Positions 12,818 to 18,652 of a DNA stretch of 18,652 nucleotides are shown here, one piece after another. The stretch lies in the NCBI GenBank assembly GCA_030040265.1, contig JASHUB010000018.1, positions 1 through 18,652 on the forward strand, read 5' to 3'. This DNA comes from Microcaldota archaeon (lineage in GTDB: Archaea > Micrarchaeota > Micrarchaeia > Micrarchaeales > CABMGC01). The notes below the pieces were generated by a model. The model did not search any database. It had not been told where the DNA came from and was given only the letters and a program-made list of their open reading frames with translations. The translations under genes were made by a program, and so were the position numbers. Positions within the stretch are counted from its first letter, which is position 1; every line of letters begins with the position of its first letter.

Positions 12818-13078
12818 ATGGCTGTGTCCACAAGGATCGCAATGGACCTGGCGGCTTCTGAGAGTGACGCGAAGCGAGCGTTCGGGACTCCGGGAGCGTA
12901 CGAACCCGGCGTGCTTGTTGCATACAATCCCTTGGACCGAAAGATCACGGTGTCGGCAAGGGCTAACGAGTTCGAGAAAGAACCCACGGCACAGCGCGTC
13001 ACACGGGTGTGGACGGCGCTGAAACGAGCCGTTGACAACGCGCATCTTGCTGGGGTAAAAAGAATAGATCGGGCATGA
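12818..13078 (+). CDS. Unrecognised small protein, 86-89 residues, overlapping the tRNA-Arg 3' end
   Basis: I do not recognise this protein. Two starts are possible, ATG 12809 (89 residues) and ATG 12818 (86). An A/T box CTAAATAG at 12789-12796 sits about 26 bp before 12818, favouring a leaderless start there. The product is hydrophilic and mostly helical at the C-terminus (TRVWTALKRAVDNAHLAGVKR) with a short beta segment VLVAYNPLDRKITVSA. CGA arginine codons appear three times in this short gene, unlike nearby core genes. The stop codon lies within the acceptor-stem sequence of tRNA-Arg, encoded on the other strand, giving an 8-bp overlap. Confidence 0.6.
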   Translation: MAVSTRIAMDLAASESDAKRAFGTPGAYEPGVLVAYNPLDRKITVSARANEFEKEPTAQRVTRVWTALKRAVDNAHLAGVKRIDRA

Positions 13079-13144
13079 CGGGATTTGAACCCGCAACCAC
13101 CGGCTCCGCAAGCCGACGTGCTATCCAAGTTACACCACATGCCC
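13071..13144 (-). tRNA. tRNA-Arg (anticodon GCG)
   Basis: This is a regular 74-nt cloverleaf. The acceptor is GGGCATG/CATGCCC, the D stem GTG/CAC, and the anticodon stem TCGGC/GCCGG with loop TTGCGGA (anticodon GCG). The T stem is GCGGG/CCCGT with one G-U pair. The discriminator is A and CCA is not encoded. It decodes CGC and CGU. Confidence 0.95.
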
Positions 13145-13168
13145 AGTAGAATCTTTTTATATGTTGTG

Positions 13169-13178
13169 TTTTATAAGC
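13169..13178 (-). promoter_or_regulatory. Probable TATA box of tRNA-Arg
   Basis: The minus strand reads GCTTATAAAA, about 29 bp upstream of the tRNA 5' end. A nearer ATATAAAAAG at 13152-13161 is too close to the tRNA to be its box. Confidence 0.55.
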
Positions 13179-13186
13179 TTTATACT
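13177..13186 (+). promoter_or_regulatory. Probable TATA box of the Zn-ribbon/aEF-1beta operon
   Basis: GCTTTATACT is centred about 31 bp before the ATG at 13213, predicting a very short leader. It overlaps the end of the divergent tRNA-Arg box. Confidence 0.5.
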
Positions 13187-13212
13187 GCTTAAGTCTTTTT
13201 GTAGTGGTCTAG

Positions 13213-13380
13213 ATGGCGAAGCTACCTGGTAAAGTTTGCGTTTCCTGCGGCAAGCTTACTTCCAAGTATGTAGAGTTCAAGTGCCCCGAGTGCGGCAAGA
13301 CGAACGTAGTCAGGTGCGACCACTGCAGGGAAACCTACACCATTTACAGATGCAGCGAGTGCAAGTTCGAGGGACCTTAA
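13213..13380 (+). CDS. Zn-ribbon protein linked to translation (COG2888 type)
   Basis: This 55-residue gene encodes four CxxC knuckles: C9/C12, C24/C27, C35/C38 and C47/C50, making two zinc ribbons. The ending CKFEGP and the spacing match the small archaeal Zn-ribbon RNA-binding protein that very often precedes the aEF-1beta gene, as it does here. Its TAA shares its last A with the ATG of aEF-1beta (TAATG), so translation is probably coupled. Its precise role is not established; a link to ribosomes or elongation is inferred from conserved neighbourhood. Confidence 0.93.
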   Translation: MAKLPGKVCVSCGKLTSKYVEFKCPECGKTNVVRCDHCRETYTIYRCSECKFEGP

Positions 13381-13628
13381 TGGCGAACGTCGCTGTCGTT
13401 TTCAAAGTCTACACGGACGAGGGCAAAGAGCAGACCACGGCCGACGAAATAAAGAAGTCGCTGAACCCGAAGGGCGTGCAGCTCGAGGAGGTCGCGTTCG
13501 GGATAAAGATAGTCAAGGTGCTGTTCGTCCACGATGACAAGGAGGGCAGCGACGTGTTCGAGGACAGGCTGAGGAAGGTGAAGGGAGTCACCGAAGTCGA
13601 GGTCCTCGAAGAGAGCCTCATTTCCTGA
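13380..13628 (+). CDS. ef1b: Elongation factor aEF-1beta
   Basis: This 82-residue protein has the archaeal size of the guanine-nucleotide exchange factor for aEF-1alpha. It starts MANVAVVFKVYTDEG and has the ferredoxin-like alpha/beta pattern with the IKIVKVLFVHDD strand and an acidic C-terminal strand VTEVEVLEESLIS. GAGG lies 8 nt upstream within the preceding gene, and the start codon overlaps that gene's stop. The longer open frame upstream simply reads through the Zn-ribbon gene in another frame. Confidence 0.95.
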   Translation: MANVAVVFKVYTDEGKEQTTADEIKKSLNPKGVQLEEVAFGIKIVKVLFVHDDKEGSDVFEDRLRKVKGVTEVEVLEESLIS

Positions 13629-13688
13629 CTCGTGAAAGTATAATAATCTTAAACCGCATAGGACTAATGCTGCTTGTTCGTGGTCTCC

Positions 13689-15995
13689 ATGATAACGTCG
13701 ATCGAGCTTAAGAACTGGAAGACGCATAGGGACAGCACTCTCGATTTCTCGAAAGGGACCAACATACTCATAGGGCAGATGGGGGCAGGCAAGAGCTCGG
13801 TCATGGACGGAATATCGTTCGCCCTCTTCGGCACGTTCCCATCCCTGACCCACAAGAAGCTGAAGGTGGGGCGCGTCATAACCAGCAGGCCGAAGAGGAT
13901 GGACGAGGCGTCGGTTAAGCTGGAGTTCACCGTAGGCGGAGACGTCTACACGGTCAAGAGGACATTCACAGGAGACGGAGAGGCGAAGGCGTCATTCGAG
14001 AAGAACGGAGCCTACGTCCAGTCCCAGCCGCAGAGGGTCACGGAGGAGATAACAAAAGTGCTGAAGGTCGACTACGACCTGTTCTCGAAGGCGATCTACT
14101 CCGAGCAGAACGGCCTGGATTACTTCCTTTCGCTCAGTTCCGGAGACAGGAAGAAGCAGATGGACAGGCTGCTCGGCCTCGACAAGTTCGCAGCCGCTTA
14201 CGAGAACGCTGGCTCGCTGGCCAACAAGATAAAGGACCTCGTGGAGGGCAGCCAGGAAGCCGTCGAGGCGTTCGACATGGACAAGGCGGCGAAGCAGATA
14301 ACGGCGCTCACGAAGGAGATGAAGGACGCCCAGAAGGAGCTTGCGGAGATGGATAGGGACCTGAAGAAGCTCAAGGAGGAGGAGAAGAGCGCCGATGCAG
14401 GCCTGAAGGAGCTGAAGGAGCTGAACGCCAGGAAGATAACGCTGACCAAGGAGGTCGCCGAACTGGCCAGCAAGCGGAAGTTCCTGCAGGTCGAGATAAA
14501 GAAGATGCAGGCCAGGGACCTCGGAGACAGGAAGGAGGCAGAGCGGAAGATGAAAGAGGTGTCCAAGAGGCTGTCGGATTCCAGGGAACTCGAGAAGAAG
14601 GCGACTGACGCGGAGAGGGAGGCACAGAAGAGGGCCGCAAAGCACGAGTCAGATGCATCGAACGCGAAGAAGGACATAGACGAAAAGGAGAAACTCGCGA
14701 AACGCCTGAAGGACATGGACAGGAAGGCGCTCGAGAAGAGGCTCGAGGAGCACACCGCAGCGCTGCAGGAGGCCCAAAAGTCGATGGCCGCGTCGCAGTC
14801 GAGCAAGAAGGAGAACGAGAAGTGGGTCTCTGCGCTGAAGAAGCATATCTCCAAGTGTCCCGTGTGCGAGCGCGACCTTACTCAGGAGATGATCGACAAG
14901 CTGCTCAAATCCAAGGATGCAGAGATAAGGGAGGCGGAGAAAAGCATCGCCGAGCTAGAGTCGAAGTCCACACGGATCGCCGCGGACATCGAGAAGGCTC
15001 GGAAGGAGATCAACGAGGCCAGCCTGGTCAGCAGCAAGATCGACTCTTTCGGAGAGGCGGATTCCAGGCTGAAGGTCGCGTCAGATGCGCTTGCAAAGGC
15101 GCAGAAGGAGCACGAGAAGGCGAAGTCCGAGAGGGATTCGGCAGTAGATGCATCGGCAAAGCTCGCCGAGGAACTCGCACAGATCAAGTCGAACATGGAA
15201 CTTATTGACAAGCTCGAAGAGTATGTGAAACAGGAGAGGGACATCGGGTCGGACATCGAGAAGAAGGAACGCTCGCTGGACGGCATCAAGGTGACCGACA
15301 AGGACATCGAGACCTCGCAGGGCAAGTCCACTGTGATAAAGACCAGCATAAGCGGCCTGGCCGCCAGGATTGATGCTGGAGATAAGCTGGTGCGCGACAG
15401 GGAGAAGCAGATAGATGAGAAGAAGGAGGAGGTCGAACGCATAGAGAAGCTTCAGAAGGACGTCGAACGGAAGAAGTCGGCGGCCGACAACCTGGCCAAG
15501 TTCCGCAACGCTGTTGAGGAGGCGCAGGTCCAGATGAGATCAAGGCTTATAAGCGCGATCAACGACACCATGCAGGACATCTGGCCGGAACTCTACCCGT
15601 ACGGGGACTATACCGGCATAATGCTGGACGCCACTGCAGACGATTACGTGCTCAAGGTCAGGACGGTTATCGACGGCACGGAGAACTGGGAGAGCGTAGA
15701 GGCGATAGCGAGCGGCGGCGAGAGGAGCATCGGCTGCCTCGCGATGAGGGTCGCGTTCGCGCTCGTCCTCGTGCCCAACCTGAAGTGGCTGATACTCGAC
15801 GAGCCGACCCACAACATAGACCGCGAGGGCCTGGAGAAGTTCGTGCAGGTGTTCAACGAGAAGCTGCCGAAGATAGTCGACCAGGTGTTCATAATCACCC
15901 ACGACGAGATGCTCAAGCAGGTGTCAACTGCGAAGATATACCTGCTGAACAGGAACAAGGAGGAAGCCGGAGCGACGGAAGTTCGGGAACTCTGA
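13689..15995 (+). CDS. rad50: DNA double-strand-break repair ATPase Rad50
   Basis: From ATG 13689 the protein has 768 residues. The N-terminal ATPase lobe carries Walker A GQMGAGKSS (29-37) and the Q-loop segment YSEQNGLDYFLSLSSGDRKK. Two long Lys/Glu-rich coiled coils flank the zinc hook C390-P-V-C393. The C-terminal lobe has signature SGGERS (675-680) and Walker B LILDEPTHNID from 701. Rad50 works with Mre11 in break recognition and end processing. It is about 110 residues shorter than Pyrococcus Rad50, the difference being in the coils. A TTG at 13674 is in frame, but ATG 13689 aligns with the family N-terminus. A TATA-like AGTATAATAATC lies at 13638-13649. No mre11, herA or nurA adjoins it. 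Confidence 0.95.
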   Translation: MITSIELKNWKTHRDSTLDFSKGTNILIGQMGAGKSSVMDGISFALFGTFPSLTHKKLKVGRVITSRPKRMDEASVKLEFTVGGDVYTVKRTFTGDGEAKASFEKNGAYVQSQPQRVTEEITKVLKVDYDLFSKAIYSEQNGLDYFLSLSSGDRKKQMDRLLGLDKFAAAYENAGSLANKIKDLVEGSQEAVEAFDMDKAAKQITALTKEMKDAQKELAEMDRDLKKLKEEEKSADAGLKELKELNARKITLTKEVAELASKRKFLQVEIKKMQARDLGDRKEAERKMKEVSKRLSDSRELEKKATDAEREAQKRAAKHESDASNAKKDIDEKEKLAKRLKDMDRKALEKRLEEHTAALQEAQKSMAASQSSKKENEKWVSALKKHISKCPVCERDLTQEMIDKLLKSKDAEIREAEKSIAELESKSTRIAADIEKARKEINEASLVSSKIDSFGEADSRLKVASDALAKAQKEHEKAKSERDSAVDASAKLAEELAQIKSNMELIDKLEEYVKQERDIGSDIEKKERSLDGIKVTDKDIETSQGKSTVIKTSISGLAARIDAGDKLVRDREKQIDEKKEEVERIEKLQKDVERKKSAADNLAKFRNAVEEAQVQMRSRLISAINDTMQDIWPELYPYGDYTGIMLDATADDYVLKVRTVIDGTENWESVEAIASGGERSIGCLAMRVAFALVLVPNLKWLILDEPTHNIDREGLEKFVQVFNEKLPKIVDQVFIITHDEMLKQVSTAKIYLLNRNKEEAGATEVREL

Positions 15996-17045
15996 TCATA
16001 TCGTGTCCAGGCCGAAGTCCTTGCCCTTCCTTTCTGGTTCGTGGCCCAGCACAGATGAACCAGTGACTCCTGCGAAAATCGCGATGACCTCCACCCTGCC
16101 TTCGTACGCCGGGTCGAGTCTTGCACCCCATGTCACATTAGCAGTCGATGAAACGCTTTCGGTGAGCTTGGTCGCGATGCTGTTCGCCTCTCCTAGCGTC
16201 ATGTCCGTGCCGCCGGTTATGTGCAGCATGACGCCTGTGGCTCCGGAGTAGTCAACGTCAAGCAGCTTGTTCCTTAGTGTGGACTGGACAACGTCCTCGA
16301 CCCTGTTCGGTCCTGTCGCAGAGCCCACGCTGATCATTGCGAGGCCGCCTGCGGACATTACGGTCTTCACGTCCGCGAAGTCCAGGTTGATCAGGCTTGG
16401 CTGCGTTATCGCCTCGGTTATGCCCCTCACGGCCTTCGATGTTATCTCGTCCGCGAGCATGAACGTCTTCTCTATCGGGAGGTTCGGATACAGGTTGACG
16501 AGCTTCTGGTTGTCTATCACTATGAGCGTATCAACGGTCTGCCTGAGCTTCTCTATGCCCTTCTTCGCGGTCTCGAGCCTGACCCTCTCCAGCGAGAACG
16601 GTATCGTGACTATGCCGACGACTATCGCGCCGCTCTCCTTCGATACCCTTGCGACAACCGGCGCTGCGCCTGTGCCGGTCCCGCCTCCCATTCCTGCAGT
16701 GAGGAAGACCAGGTTGTTGTCCCTTATCAGCAGCTCTACCTCGTTCCTTGACAGCTCGGCCGCCTTCTCGCCTATCTCTGGGTAGCCGCCGGCCCCGAGT
16801 CCGTGCGTTATCGACTTGCCGAGTATGAGCTTGTTTATGTTTGGGTTGAGCATGTTGAGCTGCTTCAGGTCGGTGTTGAACGCGTACAGCCCGGCGCCCT
16901 TGATGTCCATGGTGCTGAGCCTGTGCACCGTGTTGTTCCCTCCGCCTCCGACACCCACCACGGCTATCCTTGGCTTGAACATGTCGAAATTGTCCTGCTG
17001 AGAAAAAGACTGGCTTTGCGTCATGGAGTCGAGAGGCCCATACAT
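15996..17045 (-). CDS. ftsZ: Cell division protein FtsZ
   Basis: This 349-residue tubulin-like GTPase forms the division ring. The nucleotide-binding GVGGGGNN is at 31-38, the tubulin signature GGGTGTG at 120-126 and the T7 catalytic loop NLDFADVK at 220-227. About 25 polar residues (Ser/Gln-rich) precede the GTPase core. The C-terminus is short and ends DFGLDTI, a plausible membrane-adaptor-binding peptide. I chose ATG 17045, because AAGGTGA lies 6 nt upstream; a GTG at 17054 would place the ribosome site inside the gene. The stop codon directly abuts the rad50 stop with no base between them. Confidence 0.97.
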   Translation of the reverse strand: MYGPLDSMTQSQSFSQQDNFDMFKPRIAVVGVGGGGNNTVHRLSTMDIKGAGLYAFNTDLKQLNMLNPNINKLILGKSITHGLGAGGYPEIGEKAAELSRNEVELLIRDNNLVFLTAGMGGGTGTGAAPVVARVSKESGAIVVGIVTIPFSLERVRLETAKKGIEKLRQTVDTLIVIDNQKLVNLYPNLPIEKTFMLADEITSKAVRGITEAITQPSLINLDFADVKTVMSAGGLAMISVGSATGPNRVEDVVQSTLRNKLLDVDYSGATGVMLHITGGTDMTLGEANSIATKLTESVSSTANVTWGARLDPAYEGRVEVIAIFAGVTGSSVLGHEPERKGKDFGLDTI

Positions 17046-17076
17046 GGCAGTCACCTTGTAGATATCTCGAATGGCA

Positions 17077-17087
17077 GGAATAAATAC
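17077..17087 (-). promoter_or_regulatory. Probable TATA box of ftsZ
   Basis: The minus strand reads GTATTTATTCC and predicts a start near 17056, so the leader would be little more than the AAGGTGA ribosome site. Confidence 0.55.
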
Positions 17088-17169
17088 TTTGCGCTGTGCG
17101 ACGTTGCTGTCGGTAGTCGGGGCGTTTTGGGGAAGTTAGATTAAAGAACTTTGGTATCGGAATCTAACC

Positions 17170-17721
17170 ATGGCCCAGAACAGGTCAAGGGAGGAGGTGG
17201 CGTACCACGTGCTGTTCGCGATGGTCGCCATAGTAGTGCTCCTGGGAGTGCTCGGCTATGCCATCAGGGCGGCTTACATAAGCAAGCAGGCAGCGCCACC
17301 GTCATCCGGAGTGATAGTCATACCAACGCAGCATGACAGTGCGGGGATCGCACTCTACATCTCTGCGCCGTACTCGACCTCTGCTGACATCTCGATCAAC
17401 GTCTCTGCCGCCGGGTCGAGCTTCTCTCTTCCGCTCCGCATCGTGGAGGTCTACAACCCTGAAGAGGTGAACGCGAGCGCTGTCGCTGCAGTGTACCTCC
17501 CATACGCCTCGTCCAACTACGTTGCCGCCTTCGGAGGGCTGGTGCCCCACACGCTCTACAACATCACCGTGCAGGGATACATCAACCACATTTGTCTCTC
17601 TAGGGTATGCCCGCTGTACATAACTCCTGCGCAGCGTGTCGATCTGCATCTGACGGTGATGACCGGCAACGACAGCACGGTGTCGAACGCGACGGTCTCA
17701 CTGGCTTACAGCGGAGCGTAA
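17170..17721 (+). CDS. Membrane-anchored extracytoplasmic protein, unknown function
   Basis: This 183-residue protein has one N-terminal membrane helix (about 12-34, in VLFAMVAIVVLLGVLGYAI) after a short charged start. A Pro/Ser linker follows, then about 130 residues rich in beta-prone, Ser/Thr/Ala sequence facing outside. Five sequons (NVS, NAS, NIT, NDS, NAT) and a close cysteine pair (CLSRVC) fit a glycosylated surface domain, possibly Ig-like or Ca-binding-free beta sandwich. I cannot assign a family. The ATG at 17170 lies about 29 bp after GATTAAAG, suggesting a leaderless mRNA. It is divergent from ftsZ. Confidence 0.8.
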   Translation: MAQNRSREEVAYHVLFAMVAIVVLLGVLGYAIRAAYISKQAAPPSSGVIVIPTQHDSAGIALYISAPYSTSADISINVSAAGSSFSLPLRIVEVYNPEEVNASAVAAVYLPYASSNYVAAFGGLVPHTLYNITVQGYINHICLSRVCPLYITPAQRVDLHLTVMTGNDSTVSNATVSLAYSGA

Positions 17722-17722
17722 A

Positions 17723-17732
17723 GTCTTTTTAA
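17723..17732 (+). promoter_or_regulatory. Probable TATA box of the PolX gene
   Basis: GTCTTTTTAA, in the 32-bp gap after the surface-protein gene, is centred about 26 bp before the GTG at 17754. This predicts a leaderless mRNA starting with GTG. Confidence 0.4.
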
Positions 17733-17753
17733 TCCCTTTTTCCCATCCTAATC

Positions 17754-18652
17754 GTGTACAACAAGAAGATCGCCGAGATTTTCGAGGAGATAGCGGACAT
17801 GCTCGAGCTGGACGAGGAGAAGGACAGGAAGTTCGAGGTCCTTGCATACAGGAAGGCAGCCGTGACGGTGGGCACGCTGCAGGAGGATGTCGGCGACATC
17901 TACAAGAAGGGCGGCGCCAAGGGGCTGCAGGAGCTTCCGGGCATAGGGAAGTCGACCTCGCAACACATCGTAGAGTACATAGAGACGGGCAGGATACCGA
18001 AGTACGACGAGCTGAAGAAAAGGTATCCGATAGACTTCACGACGCTCACTAGCATACAGGGTCTCGGGGCTAAGAGGGCGCTAAAACTCTACAAGATGCT
18101 AAAGGTGAAGAACCTCGCGGACCTGAAGAAGGCGATCGCTGCCCATAAGATAAGCAAGCTCGAGGGTTTCGGGGAGAAGAGCGAGAGCGAGATCGGGAAT
18201 GGTATCCAGATGCTTGAATCGAGCGGCGGCAGGATGCTCCTGGGCACAGCGCTTCCGGAAGCCGAAAGGCTGCGGGACGCCATTCGCGCATCCGGCCTTG
18301 CGGACAGGGTCGAGATAGGCGGATCTACGCGCAGGATGAAGGAGACCGTCGGCGACCTGGATATACTCGTCATCTCGGGCAAGAGCGAACGGGTCATGGA
18401 CTTCGTAACGACGCTTCCGGAAGTGGAGAGGGCGCTGCTGAAGGGACCGACCAAGACGACGGTGAGGCTGAAGATAGGGCTCAACTGCGACATACGCGTG
18501 GTCGAGAAGGACAGCTTCGGCGCAGCGATCCAGTACTTCACCGGCAACAAGGACCACAACGTCAAGCTGAGGCAGATCGCGATCGGCAAGAGGCTCAAGC
18601 TGAACGAGTACGGCCTCTTCGACAAGAAGGGCAAGAACACCGTCACCGGGAC
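17754..18652 (+). CDS. polX: PolX-family DNA polymerase (X-family), N-terminal part, cut by window edge
   Basis: The frame is open from GTG 17754 to the right edge (299 codons). An N-terminal helical domain (KIAEIFEEIADMLELDEEKD, then KFEVLAYRKAA) and three helix-hairpin-helix motifs (LPGIGKST from 61, IQGLGAKRA from 101, LEGFGEKSE from 136) precede the polymerase palm. The palm has GGSTRR (189-194), GDLDI with catalytic D201 and D203, and a third Asp at D246 in CDIRVV. FTGNKDHNVKLR and LNEYGLF follow, as in gap-filling family X polymerases. Full-length archaeal and bacterial PolX are about 570 residues with a C-terminal PHP exonuclease domain, which would lie beyond the window. The likely role is base-excision repair gap filling. 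Confidence 0.93.
   Translation, partial: MYNKKIAEIFEEIADMLELDEEKDRKFEVLAYRKAAVTVGTLQEDVGDIYKKGGAKGLQELPGIGKSTSQHIVEYIETGRIPKYDELKKRYPIDFTTLTSIQGLGAKRALKLYKMLKVKNLADLKKAIAAHKISKLEGFGEKSESEIGNGIQMLESSGGRMLLGTALPEAERLRDAIRASGLADRVEIGGSTRRMKETVGDLDILVISGKSERVMDFVTTLPEVERALLKGPTKTTVRLKIGLNCDIRVVEKDSFGAAIQYFTGNKDHNVKLRQIAIGKRLKLNEYGLFDKKGKNTVTG

Noticed and set aside
13992..14854. Several open frames opposite rad50
   Set aside because: They mirror the Lys/Glu-rich coiled coil as Leu/Ser/Phe-rich sequence and have no start signals.

Overview
This window looks like archaeal chromosome, probably from a small-genome DPANN-type lineage (Micrarchaeota-like is my best guess; no 16S is present to test it). 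It carries archaeal ribosomal stalk and L1 proteins, aEF-1beta paired with its usual Zn-ribbon gene, a PAC2-type proteasome chaperone, Rad50 with a zinc hook, and FtsZ. It also carries intergenic TATA boxes placed for leaderless or short-leader transcripts, and archaeal-style tRNAs. Genes are packed tightly and several convergent pairs touch or overlap.

Layout. 1-2871 (minus) is an operon rpl1-rpl10(P0)-rpl12-tldD, with tldD running off the left edge. 2968-4717 (minus) is a two-gene ABC-2 exporter with a 14-bp palindrome at its predicted transcription start. 4781-5107 (minus) is a small thioredoxin-fold protein with a CPYC active site. It is divergent from a 735-residue multi-spanning membrane protein (plus) that resembles GT-C glycosyltransferases and has a sequon-rich C-terminal domain. 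7478-8733 (plus) holds a phosphoglucose/phosphomannose isomerase and a CsaA-like protein. 8735-9323 has tRNA-Thr and a decayed second copy with the same promoter block, flanking a cold-shock-domain gene. 9343-10086 (minus) is a probable LURP-one/Tubby-like fold protein with Gly/Met-rich segments. 10154-10734 has tRNA-Leu(UAA), unusually long, divergent from a low-molecular-weight phosphatase-family gene. 10740-11474 (minus) is the PAC2 chaperone. 11630-13078 (plus) has a small two-repeat protein, a Rieske ferredoxin and two unrecognised small genes, the second running into tRNA-Arg(GCG). 13213-15995 (plus) holds the Zn-ribbon protein, aEF-1beta and Rad50. 15996-17045 (minus) is FtsZ. 17170-18652 (plus) is a membrane-anchored surface protein and a PolX-family DNA polymerase cut by the right edge.

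Most genes serve core functions: translation (stalk, L1, aEF-1beta, Zn ribbon, tRNAs), proteostasis, DNA repair, division and sugar-phosphate metabolism. The less ordinary content lies in the tRNA-Thr duplication around csp, the oversized tRNA-Leu, the shortened P0, the PAC2 protein ending in a proteasome-docking-like tail, the Gly/Met-rich protein, the sequon-rich membrane protein, two palindromic putative operators, and the unrecognised pair beside tRNA-Arg. I did not find a CRISPR array, transposase, integrase or recognisable defence locus.
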